From: Pantoea trifolii
GTDB taxonomy: Bacteria; Pseudomonadota; Gammaproteobacteria; Enterobacterales; Enterobacteriaceae
Reading direction: 5' to 3'
NCBI RefSeq assembly: GCF_024506435.1
Contig: NZ_JANIET010000001.1
Span: 4,030,001-4,094,000, forward strand
DNA: 64,000 bases
The position numbers and the translations under genes are program-made. Positions within the stretch are counted from its first letter, which is position 1, and each line of letters starts with the position of its first letter. The notes under the pieces are model-generated. The model was not told where the DNA came from. It ran no database searches and saw only the letters and a list, made by a program, of their open reading frames with translations. Of this stretch, positions 51,863 through 60,816 are shown in pieces.

Positions 51863-52906
51863 ATGAAAATTCTGGTTATTGGCCCATCATGGGTCGGCGA
51901 TATGATGATGTCGCAAAGTCTCTATCGCACGCTCAAGGCTGAGCATCCTGAAGCGGTAATCGACGTGATGGCGCCGGCATGGTGCCGCCCATTGCTGTCG
52001 CGTATGCCGGAAGTGAATCAGGCGCTGGCGATGCCGCTCGGCCATGGCGCATTAGCGCTGGGCGAACGTCGTCGTTTGGGGAAAACCCTGCAGGCCAGCG
52101 GCTACGACCGCGCCTATGTACTGCCGAACTCCTTCAAATCTGCGCTGGTGCCGTTTTTCGCCGGGATCAAACGTCGCACTGGCTGGCGCGGCGAGATGCG
52201 CTATGGCGTGTTGAATGATGTGCGCGTGCTGGACAAAGCGGCCTTTCCGTTGATGGTTGAGCGCTATGTGGCGCTCGGCTATGACAAACCGGTTGCTTCC
52301 GCGCAGCAGCTGCCACAGCCATTGCTGTGGCCGCAATTGCGTGTTGATGACGATGAAAAGCAGATGACGGCGGCACAGTTTGCGCTGTCGGCCGATCGTC
52401 CGGTGATTGGCTTTTGCCCGGGCGCAGAGTTTGGCCCGGCGAAGCGCTGGCCGCACTACCATTATGCAGCGCTGGCAGAGCAACTGATTGGCGAAGGTTA
52501 TCAGGTGGTGCTGTTCGGTTCGGCGAAAGATCGCGAAACCGGCGACACCATTGTGCAGACGCTGTCTGAAGTGGCGCGTGCGCACTGCAAAAATCTGGCA
52601 GGTGATACGCAGCTCGAGCAAGCGGTGATTCTGCTGGCGAACTGCGCGGCGGTAGTCAGTAACGATTCCGGCCTGATGCATATCGCTGCTGCATTGAATC
52701 GTCCGCTGGTGGCGCTGTATGGCCCAAGCAGCCCGGACTTCACGCCGCCGTTGTCCCAACATGCGCGCATTATTCGATTGATCACCGGCTATCACAAAGT
52801 CCGCAAAGGTGATGCCGAGCAAGGTTATCACCAGAGCCTGATCGATATTCAGCCAGCGCGCGTTCATCAGGAACTGAGCGCGCTGTTGCATCCGGTGCAG
52901 GAGTAA
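51863..52906 (+). CDS. waaF: LPS heptosyltransferase II
   Basis: A 347-residue GT9 enzyme (E. coli 348) adding the second heptose to the inner core on the cytosolic face. The N-terminal acceptor loop is VIGPSWVGDMMMSQSLYRTL. The ADP-heptose domain contains FCPGAEFGPAKRWPHYHYA and the SNDSGLMHIAAALNRPLVALYGPSSP signature. The next gene, waaC, starts 2 nt after its stop. Confidence 0.98.
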   Translation: MKILVIGPSWVGDMMMSQSLYRTLKAEHPEAVIDVMAPAWCRPLLSRMPEVNQALAMPLGHGALALGERRRLGKTLQASGYDRAYVLPNSFKSALVPFFAGIKRRTGWRGEMRYGVLNDVRVLDKAAFPLMVERYVALGYDKPVASAQQLPQPLLWPQLRVDDDEKQMTAAQFALSADRPVIGFCPGAEFGPAKRWPHYHYAALAEQLIGEGYQVVLFGSAKDRETGDTIVQTLSEVARAHCKNLAGDTQLEQAVILLANCAAVVSNDSGLMHIAAALNRPLVALYGPSSPDFTPPLSQHARIIRLITGYHKVRKGDAEQGYHQSLIDIQPARVHQELSALLHPVQE

Positions 52907-52908
52907 AG

Positions 52909-53877
52909 ATGCACGTTTTAATTGTTAAAACTTCCTCAATGGGAGACGTGCTGCACACCTTACCGGCGCTGACAGATGCGATGCAGGCGATTCCTGGCAT
53001 CAGGTTTGATTGGGTGGTTGAAGAGAACTTCGCTCAAATCCCAGCCTGGCATCCGGCGGTCGATAAAGTGCTGCCGGTGGCGATTCGCCGCTGGCGCAAG
53101 CACTGGTTCGGCAGCCAGCAGCGTGAAGAGCGTGTGCAATTTAAGCGTGAGCTGCAATCGCGTCAGTATGATGTGGTGCTGGATGCGCAAGGCCTGATCA
53201 AAAGCGCCGCGCTGGTTACGCGCCTGGCAAAAGGCGAGAAGCACGGTCAGGACAGCCGCAGTGCGCGTGAACCTTTCGCCAGTTGGTGGTATGACAAACG
53301 TCATGAAATCAACAAGCAACAGCATGCGGTGGAACGTACGCGCGAGCTGTTTGCCAAAAGCCTTGGCTATGAAAAGCCCACGACGCAGGGCGATTATGCG
53401 ATTGCTGGCCATTTCCGTTCTACGCTGCCAGACAACGCTCAGCCTTATCTGGTGTTTCTGCATGCCACCACGCGTGATAACAAACACTGGCCGGAATCAC
53501 ACTGGCGTGAGCTGATTGAGTTAGTGCAGCCAACAGGTTTGCGTGTGAAGTTGCCGTGGGGCGCTGAGCATGAACACCAACGCGCACAACGTTTGGCCGA
53601 AGGCTTCGAGCATGTTGAGGTGTTGCCAAAGCTAACGCTGGAGCAGGTAGCGCAGCAGTTAGCCGGCGCGCGTGCGGTGGTGTCGGTGGATACCGGTTTG
53701 AGTCACCTTACGGCGGCGCTGGATCGTCCGAATATCACACTTTACGGTCCAACCGATCCGGGGTTGATTGGTGGTTATGGTAAGAATCAGTACGTGCTGC
53801 GCCCTGCGCAAGGACACAGCATGGCGGATATTCAAGCCACAGATGTTGCAACGATGATGAAAGAAATTGCGGTATAA
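52909..53877 (+). CDS. waaC: LPS heptosyltransferase I
   Basis: A 322-residue GT9 enzyme (E. coli 319) that puts the first heptose on Kdo2-lipid A. It opens MHVLIVKTSSMGDVLHTLPA, whose Asp near residue 13 is the catalytic base in this family. The C-terminal donor domain has FLHATTRDNKHWPE and VDTGLSHLTAALDRPNITLYGPTDPGLIGGYG. Its stop codon lies inside a 20-bp palindrome (53869-53888). The convergent deacetylase gene begins its 3' end 16 bp away. Confidence 0.98.
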   Translation: MHVLIVKTSSMGDVLHTLPALTDAMQAIPGIRFDWVVEENFAQIPAWHPAVDKVLPVAIRRWRKHWFGSQQREERVQFKRELQSRQYDVVLDAQGLIKSAALVTRLAKGEKHGQDSRSAREPFASWWYDKRHEINKQQHAVERTRELFAKSLGYEKPTTQGDYAIAGHFRSTLPDNAQPYLVFLHATTRDNKHWPESHWRELIELVQPTGLRVKLPWGAEHEHQRAQRLAEGFEHVEVLPKLTLEQVAQQLAGARAVVSVDTGLSHLTAALDRPNITLYGPTDPGLIGGYGKNQYVLRPAQGHSMADIQATDVATMMKEIAV

Positions 53878-53888
53878 ATTTATACCGC
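53869..53888. terminator. 20-bp perfect palindrome at the waaC stop codon
   Basis: GCGGTATAAA followed by its exact reverse complement TTTATACCGC. The TAA of waaC is within it. It lies between two convergent genes and could act as a weak bidirectional end signal, though it lacks a T-run and a loop of normal size. Confidence 0.45.
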
Positions 53889-53892
53889 TCCA

Positions 53893-54861
53893 CTAGATAG
53901 CGCTGTTTCTCTTCTGCAGCGCATATTCCGTCAGCGTCATACCCTGAGTGCGTGATTGTAGCCAACTGAAAAGCTGCTCTAAATCATCATAAAGGCGCTC
54001 AATGTCAGCTTCATTTTTAAATGTGGGGCTGCCATCAGGCATGAATTCTGATGAATGCAGCATGAATTCGACGTAATCGTTTCCCTGGCTAAGTGTTTGC
54101 TCAACCACCTGCTTCATCTGCGCCACATTGCCCCCAACCGGACGCAGCCAGTTGACAGAGGGACCACGTTTCTTGCCGCGTACGTCATTCCACACTTTTT
54201 TCAGCTGATTAGTGAATGTGCCATAGCGGTATTGAATGCTCATCGGCAACTCTAACAACGGACTGTTACCTGCGCGGGAAATGTCATGAACATCAAGGTA
54301 ATAAGCATGATCGGGGAAACGGCTGTAATCGGTGCCGCCTTTGCCTTGCGGCGCACCAGATGAATTACGCCAATCCACGCGCGGTGTGACGGAGCAATCA
54401 ACCAGATAACCATTGTCAATCAATGCTCGGGCGTAAACTTCATCAAAAGCCCAGCGTCCGGCTCGATGGCTAGTCATCTTCTGCTGAAAAGCGCTTTCCA
54501 GCAAATCGGTCATGTATGCGACCTTGTCGCGCAAAATATTTTCAGGAAATTCAATCAAATAAGGCTGATAGCGCCAGTCATCATCGGTCAACGCGTATTC
54601 CGGCGGGCTATACCATGCATGAAGATGCATGCCGATTTCACCTTGCCCGCGCGCCAGTAGATCGCGACCAAATTCAACATAAGCCGCATCGCTCGCCATT
54701 TCGTAATTGGTTAGCCAGGTAGGTTTAAACCCGTATTTCTCACATAAAGCCTGAAAGCGCGGCAGGAACTGAACATTTCGCGTGGTAACCTTGCCGCTGC
54801 GATTGCGCCAAAGATTATCCCCTTCAGTATCGAGAGTAATTAAAAACGCAGGCTTATCCAT
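53893..54861 (-). CDS. wabN: Polysaccharide deacetylase-like protein, probable LPS core GlcNAc deacetylase (WabN-like)
   Basis: A 322-residue cytosolic protein without signal peptide. Deacetylase-fold motifs are in order: LITLDTEGDNLW (metal Asp, residues 7-18), EIGMHLHAWYSPP (HxH metal ligands, about 75-87), TSHRAGRWAFDEVY (about 130) and VEFMLHSSEFMPDGSP near residue 268. In Klebsiella, WabN removes the acetyl group from the core GlcNAc added by WabH; position next to a WabH-like gene and overall similarity as I recall it support that. It is convergent with waaC and divergent from the transferase. Another sugar substrate cannot be excluded. Confidence 0.65.
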   Translation of the reverse strand: MDKPAFLITLDTEGDNLWRNRSGKVTTRNVQFLPRFQALCEKYGFKPTWLTNYEMASDAAYVEFGRDLLARGQGEIGMHLHAWYSPPEYALTDDDWRYQPYLIEFPENILRDKVAYMTDLLESAFQQKMTSHRAGRWAFDEVYARALIDNGYLVDCSVTPRVDWRNSSGAPQGKGGTDYSRFPDHAYYLDVHDISRAGNSPLLELPMSIQYRYGTFTNQLKKVWNDVRGKKRGPSVNWLRPVGGNVAQMKQVVEQTLSQGNDYVEFMLHSSEFMPDGSPTFKNEADIERLYDDLEQLFSWLQSRTQGMTLTEYALQKRNSAI

Positions 54862-55162
54862 AACTTATCCGGTAAAATGAGCACTTTCTCATCGCTATGG
54901 TACGCAAGCCCTTGAGTGAGGGCAAACATTTCATCTGGCGTGTTCCCACAGATGTTGTTAGCAGTATAAGTGTGGTTAAACTAGAGTAAATTAGACTGCA
55001 CATCGACGCGCATACGCAGAATGTTCATCTTAAGAGCAATAAGCAATATCTGAAGCCAAACATACCTAATAAATTGATTTATCTTATATTCAGTCCTGTT
55101 TTATCAGGGGATGATAGCTGCATTGTCATACAAAACAGGCTGGCGATTAGGAGCAAAAGAAT
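54862..55162. other. AT-rich divergent intergenic region (301 bp)
   Basis: It lies between the deacetylase (minus) and the GT4 gene at 55163 (plus). No gene, repeat or named operator is recognised. It should hold both promoters; the right end carries AGGAG (55149-55153) for the TTG start at 55163. The composition is markedly richer in A/T than the flanking hldD-waaF-waaC genes. Confidence 0.6.
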
Positions 55163-56305
55163 TTGTCGAAGCGCATTCTGATGGTGATTGATGGCCTGCC
55201 GGGCGGCGGTGCCGAAAAAGTCGTGCTGACACTGGCTGAGGGTTTTATCAGTCAGGGACATCGTGTGTCGCTTTTCTCCTTGCGCAAAGTCTGCGAATAC
55301 CCCATTCCTGCGGGCGTGGATTATCAGACCGTGATTGATAAAAGTTCACGTCCGTGGCGCAAACTGACTGAAACCCATCGTCGTGCGCATTTGTTAGATG
55401 AAGCCGTGCTTCAAAGCGAAGCGCTGCACGGAAAATTCGATTTGGTTTTATCTAATCTGCACAAAACCGATCGCATTGTTCGCTATGCACGTGCGCTGGA
55501 TGCGAGTAAAACCTGGTATTGCCTGCACGGCGTTTTTTCAGCCTCCTATCTTGCTCGAAAATCAGGTTTCTCTTTATGGCTTAAGCGGCTGAAAATTCGT
55601 GATACTTACCACGGCAAGCAGCTTATCGGCGTCTCGCAATACGTCATTGATGATGTGATTCATAATATCGGCGTGAAGCCCAGCAAAGCGCAGGTCATCT
55701 TTAACCCATTTGATTTCGAACTTATTTCCCGACTGGCTGCAGAACCTTGCCCACTTGCAGGACGCAATTTCGTGCTGCACGTCGGACGCTTCCATGAAAC
55801 TAAGCGTCACGATCGTTTGCTGGCCGCCTATGCTCAGAGTGGCATCACTGCTCCGCTGGTTTTATTGGGTCAGGGGAGCGAAAAAATCACGGAAAGATTA
55901 CGCCAGCAAGCCACTGATTTAGGCATCGCAGAACGTGTGCGCTTTGAAGGTTTTCATAAAAATCCTTACCCGTGGATTCGCCACGCTCGGCTGTTAGTGG
56001 TGAGTTCAGACAGCGAAGGATTCGGCAATGTACTGGTTGAAGCCTTGAGCTGCGGCACATCCGTGGTAAGTACTCGCTGCCCCGGCGCGCCGTCGGCCAT
56101 TATGACCGGCGACCTGGCGCGCGGTCTAGCGGATTTGAATGCTGATTCACTCGCGCAGAGAATGCGCGAGATTTATGCCGATCCGCCTGAGTTGCAAGAT
56201 CTGGACTTAAGCATTTATAGTCTCAAGATTATTTGTCAGCAGTATTTGCAACTGGCAGAAATGGAAGTACCTCTATTTTCAGGCACTCAGCACGTTTCAG
56301 GTTAA
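55163..56305 (+). CDS. wabH: Glycosyltransferase family 4, probable core hexosaminyltransferase (WabH-like)
   Basis: The protein has 380 residues from a TTG at 55163 behind AGGAG with good spacing. It is a GT-B enzyme: acceptor loop MVIDGLPGGGAEKVVLTLAE (residues 7-26), donor-domain LHVGRFHETKRHDRLLAAYA, and the E-x7-E pair EGFGNVLVE at residues 285-293. Klebsiella WabH transfers GlcNAc to the core GalA placed by WabG. That role is inferred here from family, from the neighbouring WabN-like deacetylase and from wabG in the same locus. It is followed 9 nt later by a GT9 gene. Confidence 0.65.
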   Translation: MSKRILMVIDGLPGGGAEKVVLTLAEGFISQGHRVSLFSLRKVCEYPIPAGVDYQTVIDKSSRPWRKLTETHRRAHLLDEAVLQSEALHGKFDLVLSNLHKTDRIVRYARALDASKTWYCLHGVFSASYLARKSGFSLWLKRLKIRDTYHGKQLIGVSQYVIDDVIHNIGVKPSKAQVIFNPFDFELISRLAAEPCPLAGRNFVLHVGRFHETKRHDRLLAAYAQSGITAPLVLLGQGSEKITERLRQQATDLGIAERVRFEGFHKNPYPWIRHARLLVVSSDSEGFGNVLVEALSCGTSVVSTRCPGAPSAIMTGDLARGLADLNADSLAQRMREIYADPPELQDLDLSIYSLKIICQQYLQLAEMEVPLFSGTQHVSG

Positions 56306-56314
56306 TAGGTCCCC

Positions 56315-57457
56315 ATGTCGGTGTGGCCGTATCATGGGGATAGATCGTTGACGTATGTAATTCTCTTTTTACTTTTTTTACCGGTCAAATGGGTGATGAA
56401 AATCTTCCACAGCCGAACCGGTAAAAATCTGGTTATTCAAACAGCCAAGATCGGTGATTTCGTTAATATCACCCCGCTATTAACCCATCTGGGAAAAAGC
56501 GATGCGCTATTGAGCAATAGCGTTGCCGCTCTTGCCACGCGCGATAACACGCTGGAAAACATCTGGTATATCGAAGAGCATCGTTCAGGCTTAGTCAAAA
56601 AAATGAAGTTGGTGTGGCAGATACTCAACCGCTACGACAACATCTATCTATTGCATCCCACCAATCTCAATCTGTTTATTGCCGCTTGCTGTAATGCCAG
56701 CAACAAACAGTTTCTTTCAAGTTATCGCCGCAAAAGTTATCAGGGTTTGTTTTACCTCACTGCAAGCGGCGTGGTCGAACATGAAAAAAATACCCTGACG
56801 CTGGAAAATTACCTGAAACTCGCCGATCGCTCGTTCACTAAAGAGAGTTATCCTAAGCATGCCACACAACCACTTTGGCAACCCAACTCGCTGCCGGATG
56901 AAATATTCCAGCATGATGGCATTCGCATTGGCATCAGTATTACCGCAGGTAATCAGGCAAAAACGATCCCACCGATAATTTGGCAGCGACTTTTTAACCA
57001 CTTGAGCGATCTGCCTTGCCAGTTTTATGCCTTTGGCGCACCGAATGAACAATCACGCTTGCAGGAGCTGTATAAAGTTGTCGGCGCGCGCGAGAACCTC
57101 ATCAGCCTGGTTGGCAAGGTGCCATTAGAAGACGTGCCAGCGGCTATCGGTGAAATGGATTTCTATATCGCGTCAGATTCCGGCAATGTCTATATCGCCG
57201 ATGCGCAGCAGGTGCCGATCATTTTGATTTATGGCCCATGTTGCGTTGAAGAGCAGCGCCCGCTGGGCGATGTGTTGTTGATTGGGCCAAATCATATTGC
57301 GCCCTCATCTTTTGTTTTCGACGCACAGTACAAATTTATGCATCCCGCTGAACAGCTGTTTGAACTTGATCAGCGGAAGCTAAACGATATTCATGATTTT
57401 ATCAGCGCCAGGCAGCAGCAACGCCTAGCGCGACGGAAGAACAGTAAAACAGCATGA
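56315..57457 (+). CDS. Glycosyltransferase family 9 (heptosyltransferase-like) protein, acceptor unknown
   Basis: A 380-residue protein from the ATG at 56315 (AGG eight bases upstream). An N-terminal hydrophobic stretch (SLTYVILFLLFLPVKWVMKIF, about residues 11-31) precedes the GT9 start NLVIQTAKIGDFVNITPLL. The donor domain has GISITAGNQAKTIPPIIWQRL and ASDSGNVYIADAQQVPIILIYGP, the heptosyltransferase signature. It is not WaaC, WaaF or WaaQ, which are all present separately. The hydrophobic leader is unusual for this family; initiation at the internal ATG (MKIFHSRTGK) would remove it. It overlaps the next gene by 4 bp. Confidence 0.8.
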   Translation: MSVWPYHGDRSLTYVILFLLFLPVKWVMKIFHSRTGKNLVIQTAKIGDFVNITPLLTHLGKSDALLSNSVAALATRDNTLENIWYIEEHRSGLVKKMKLVWQILNRYDNIYLLHPTNLNLFIAACCNASNKQFLSSYRRKSYQGLFYLTASGVVEHEKNTLTLENYLKLADRSFTKESYPKHATQPLWQPNSLPDEIFQHDGIRIGISITAGNQAKTIPPIIWQRLFNHLSDLPCQFYAFGAPNEQSRLQELYKVVGARENLISLVGKVPLEDVPAAIGEMDFYIASDSGNVYIADAQQVPIILIYGPCCVEEQRPLGDVLLIGPNHIAPSSFVFDAQYKFMHPAEQLFELDQRKLNDIHDFISARQQQRLARRKNSKTA

Positions 57458-58455
57458 CCATGCAGCCTGAAAGATCATCCCCGTTACTCAGCCTCATTAT
57501 TCCCATGTTCAATGCGGGCAATGATTTTGCCGCCTGCATGCAGTCGTTGCTGGCGCAAACTCTTACCTCGCTGGAAATCATCATTGTCGATGATGGTTCC
57601 ACCGACGGTTCGGGCGAACGTGCCGACGCCTACGCGCAGCAGCACCCACATGTGCGAGTGATCCACCAGGCCAACGGTGGCGTATCGCGCGCGCGCAATG
57701 CCGGCTTAGCGGTAGCGCGCGGTAAGTACGTTTCCTTTCCAGATGCCGACGACACCATGGATCCGGCAATGTATCAAACGCTGGTTGAGATAGCAGAACA
57801 CGACAATCTCGATGCTGCGCAGTGCAACGCAGAATGGTATTTCAAAGCCAGCCAGCAAGTGAAGCCACTGATTCCTCTCGATCGCCTTACCAGCACCGAA
57901 GTGCTCGGCGGCCCTGAGTGGCTCAATAAAGCACTTAAAACGCATCGCTATATGCATGTGGTTTGGCTGGGCATTTACCGCCGTGACTTGATTGAACGGC
58001 TCAAACTTTACTTTGAACCTGGCCTGCATCATCAGGACATTCCATGGACGACTGAGTTCATGCTTAATGCCCAACGCGTTCGCTACACCGATCGGGTGCT
58101 TTACCGTTATTACATGCATGATGCCTCAATCAGTAATCGCAAACGCACCGGCCAGCGCAACGTCGAATATCAGCGTCATTACCTGAAAATTGCGCAATTA
58201 TTGGAAGAGATCAACGCACGCTATCGCCACAAAGTGAACATCTATCCGGCGTTTCACTACCAGATCACGCACGAGGCGCTTAGCGTCTGCCACTGTATTC
58301 GACGCGAGCCGGAAGAGAGCGCGCGTCAGGCGATGATTGCCGATCTGTTTGCCACGCAAACCCATAAGCGCATGCTGCGTAATGCGCGCGGTATTCAGCA
58401 ATGGTATCAACTGCTGCTGTGGCTGAGCCGGATATATCGCTGGCGCAAGAAATAA
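57454..58455 (+). CDS. waaH: Glycosyltransferase family 2, WaaH/YibD-like core glucuronosyltransferase
   Basis: A 333-residue GT-A enzyme. SLIIPMFNAGNDFAACMQSL, IIVDDGSTDGSGERADAYA, SFPDADDTMDP (DxD) and GLHHQDIPWTTEFML line up well with E. coli WaaH (YibD), which adds glucuronic acid to the LPS core heptose under phosphate limitation. In E. coli the gene lies between yibQ and tdh, about 10 kb away in this map; here it sits inside the core locus. The start ATG overlaps the previous stop (ATGA). No PhoB box was looked for beyond inspection. Confidence 0.75.
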   Translation: MTMQPERSSPLLSLIIPMFNAGNDFAACMQSLLAQTLTSLEIIIVDDGSTDGSGERADAYAQQHPHVRVIHQANGGVSRARNAGLAVARGKYVSFPDADDTMDPAMYQTLVEIAEHDNLDAAQCNAEWYFKASQQVKPLIPLDRLTSTEVLGGPEWLNKALKTHRYMHVVWLGIYRRDLIERLKLYFEPGLHHQDIPWTTEFMLNAQRVRYTDRVLYRYYMHDASISNRKRTGQRNVEYQRHYLKIAQLLEEINARYRHKVNIYPAFHYQITHEALSVCHCIRREPEESARQAMIADLFATQTHKRMLRNARGIQQWYQLLLWLSRIYRWRKK

Positions 58456-58528
58456 GCGCCGCGTCTGGCTTTCACGCCTTTGGGGTTTGCCCTACAATCA
58501 GCTGACTGAATTCTGAGATCATTTGAGT

Positions 58529-59605
58529 ATGGCAAGCCCGATTCCAGACCACTATGCACCGAAAAATATTCTGCTGATCAAGCTGCGCCATCACGGCGAT
58601 ATGCTGCTGACCACGCCCGCGATTAACGCGCTTCGCCAGCGCTATCCGCAGGCCAACATTGACGTCCTGCTGTATAAAGAAACCCGTCCAATGCTGGAAG
58701 CGCATCCGGCCATTCGCCAGTTACACATCATCGATCGCAACTGGAAGAAGGAAGGCGGCTGGCGGAAATTCCGACATGAAATGGCGCTGCTTTCAGCGGT
58801 GCGTGCTTGCCATTATGACCTTGTGATTAACCTTGCCGATCAGTGGCGCAGTGCCATCATAACCGGTTTCTCTGGCGCGCCGGTGCGCATTGGGTTTGCC
58901 TTCCGCAAACGTGATAATGCCTTATGGCGCTGGATGCACAATCAGCTGGTCAGCACGGCTGATCATCATCAGCTGCATACGGTCGAACAGAATATGGCGG
59001 CGCTGAAGCCGCTGGGCATCAGTGCCGCTGGCGCAAAAGCCTCAATGCATTTCAGCGTAGCCGATCAACGGAAAGTGCAGGATGTGCTGGCGCAGCACGC
59101 GGTGAAAATGCCATTTGTGGTGGTGCAACCCACCTCACGCTGGCTGTTCAAATGCTGGGAAGATGAAAAAGTCGCACAGCTGATCGATGCGCTGGTCGCC
59201 GAAGGCCGCACCGTGGTGCTGACTGCGGCGCCGGACCAGAAAGAAATGGCGATGATCGCCAATATACAGTCGCTGTGCCATAGCCATAACGTGGTGTCGC
59301 TGGCCGGTGAATTATCCTTGCCGCAGCTGGCGGCGCTGATCGATGCGGCGCAGCTGTTTATCGGTGTGGACTCTGCGCCGATGCATATGGCCGCCGCGCT
59401 GGAAACGCCTTGTTTGGCGCTGTTTGGCCCCACCAAGCTGCAACACTGGCGTCCATGGGGCGATCACAACCGCATGATTTGGGCCGGCGATTATGGTCCG
59501 CTGCCCTCGCCAGACGCCATCGATACCAACACGCAACAGCGCTATCTTTCTGCCATTCCCGTTGAGGATGTGGTGGCTGCCGCCCGGAGTTTTTTGCATG
59601 AGTAA
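58529..59605 (+). CDS. waaQ: LPS core heptosyltransferase III
   Basis: The protein has 358 residues from the ATG at 58529; a TTG two codons earlier is also possible. It is a GT9 enzyme adding the branching third heptose to heptose II. The acceptor loop is NILLIKLRHHGDMLLTTPAIN (residues 13-33), and the donor domain has VVQPTSRWLFKCW and GVDSAPMHMAAALETPCLALFGPT. In the family the product's branch heptose is further modified by WaaH-type enzymes, which fits the upstream gene. Its stop overlaps the wabG start by 8 bp. Confidence 0.93.
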   Translation: MASPIPDHYAPKNILLIKLRHHGDMLLTTPAINALRQRYPQANIDVLLYKETRPMLEAHPAIRQLHIIDRNWKKEGGWRKFRHEMALLSAVRACHYDLVINLADQWRSAIITGFSGAPVRIGFAFRKRDNALWRWMHNQLVSTADHHQLHTVEQNMAALKPLGISAAGAKASMHFSVADQRKVQDVLAQHAVKMPFVVVQPTSRWLFKCWEDEKVAQLIDALVAEGRTVVLTAAPDQKEMAMIANIQSLCHSHNVVSLAGELSLPQLAALIDAAQLFIGVDSAPMHMAAALETPCLALFGPTKLQHWRPWGDHNRMIWAGDYGPLPSPDAIDTNTQQRYLSAIPVEDVVAAARSFLHE

Positions 59606-60731
59606 GTTACGCCTGGCGATCGTCCGGCAGAAATACCGCCCAGACGGCGGCGCAGAACGTTTTATCTCGCGTGCGCTGGAAGCGCTGGATAGCGAGCAGC
59701 TCGATCTCAATATCATCACCCGCAGCTGGCAGGGCACGCCGAATCCAGCCTGGCATCTGCACATTTGTAATCCGGCGAAATTTGGTCGCATCTCGCGCGA
59801 GCGCGGTTTTGCGCGTGCCGCACGTGAATGTTGGGAACGCGAGAAGTTCGATATTGTGCAGAGCCACGAACGCATCGCCGGTTGCGATATCTTTCGTGCC
59901 GGTGATGGCGTGCATCGCGTTTGGCTGGAGCAGCGCGCGCGCATCGTGTCGCCGTGGCAGCGCTTAAGTGCCCGCCTCAGCCCTTATCATCGTTATGTGT
60001 TGCAGGCGGAAGCCGACATGTTCAACGCGCCGTCATTGCAAGCAGTGATCTGTAATTCAGAGATGGTGAAGCAGGATATTTTGCGGCACTTCACGCTTGA
60101 TGCCAGCAAGATCCATGTGATTCATAACGCTATTGATAGCCAACGCTTCCAGCCAGCCAGCGAAGCACTGCGCCATGCGGCACGCCAGCAGCTCAAACTG
60201 CCGCAAGATGCCACGGTAATGATTTACGTAGGCTCGGGCTTTGAGCGCAAAGGATTGAAGGCGGCGATTGAAGCGGTGGCGAAAAGCGATCGTTATCTGG
60301 TGGTGGTCGGCCAGGATAAGCAGTTGTCGCGCTATCAGCAGCTGGCAAACCAGCTCAATTGCCTCGACCGCTTACGCTTTGTTGGCGTACAGCAGGACGT
60401 GCAACCGTTCTACCATGCAGCCGATGCGCTGCTGCTGCCCACGCTTTATGATCCCTTCCCGAATGTGGTGCTGGAAGCGATGGCCTGCGGTCTGGCAGTG
60501 ATCACCAGCACCGGCTGCGGCGGCGCGGAGTTTATCACTGCGGGCCAGGAAGGTTTTGTCTGCGATGCATTAGATATCAACGCGTTAAACGAAGCCGTAA
60601 AAGCAACACCGGCGCTTTCACACAATTCTGCCATGGGCGAAGCCGCACGTCGCAGAATTGAACCTTATGGCCCGCAGCGGCTGGCGCAAGCGCTGACCTC
60701 GCTGTATCAGCAAGTGCTGCAGACCCGCTGA
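59598..60731 (+). CDS. wabG: LPS core glycosyltransferase WabG (galacturonosyltransferase type)
   Basis: The protein has 377 residues from the ATG at 59598 (MSKLRLAIVRQKYRPDGGAE), preceded by the waaQ end; the 35-codon upstream extension lies in waaQ. The GT4 architecture includes FRAGDGVHRVWLEQRARIV, VICNSEMVKQDILRHF and the donor motif YDPFPNVVLEAMACG. The N-terminus matches Klebsiella WabG, which transfers GalA to heptose II, rather than E. coli WaaG, which begins FCLYKYFPFGGLQR. The negative charge from GalA would substitute for core phosphates. Confidence 0.85.
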   Translation: MSKLRLAIVRQKYRPDGGAERFISRALEALDSEQLDLNIITRSWQGTPNPAWHLHICNPAKFGRISRERGFARAARECWEREKFDIVQSHERIAGCDIFRAGDGVHRVWLEQRARIVSPWQRLSARLSPYHRYVLQAEADMFNAPSLQAVICNSEMVKQDILRHFTLDASKIHVIHNAIDSQRFQPASEALRHAARQQLKLPQDATVMIYVGSGFERKGLKAAIEAVAKSDRYLVVVGQDKQLSRYQQLANQLNCLDRLRFVGVQQDVQPFYHAADALLLPTLYDPFPNVVLEAMACGLAVITSTGCGGAEFITAGQEGFVCDALDINALNEAVKATPALSHNSAMGEAARRRIEPYGPQRLAQALTSLYQQVLQTR

Positions 60732-60816
60732 CGAAGGGGTATGAGCAGGCGGTTAATTTCTGATAACATGCCGCCTTTCCTCTGTTTTTTGACGCGATTC
60801 TGTCGTAACGGTAACT

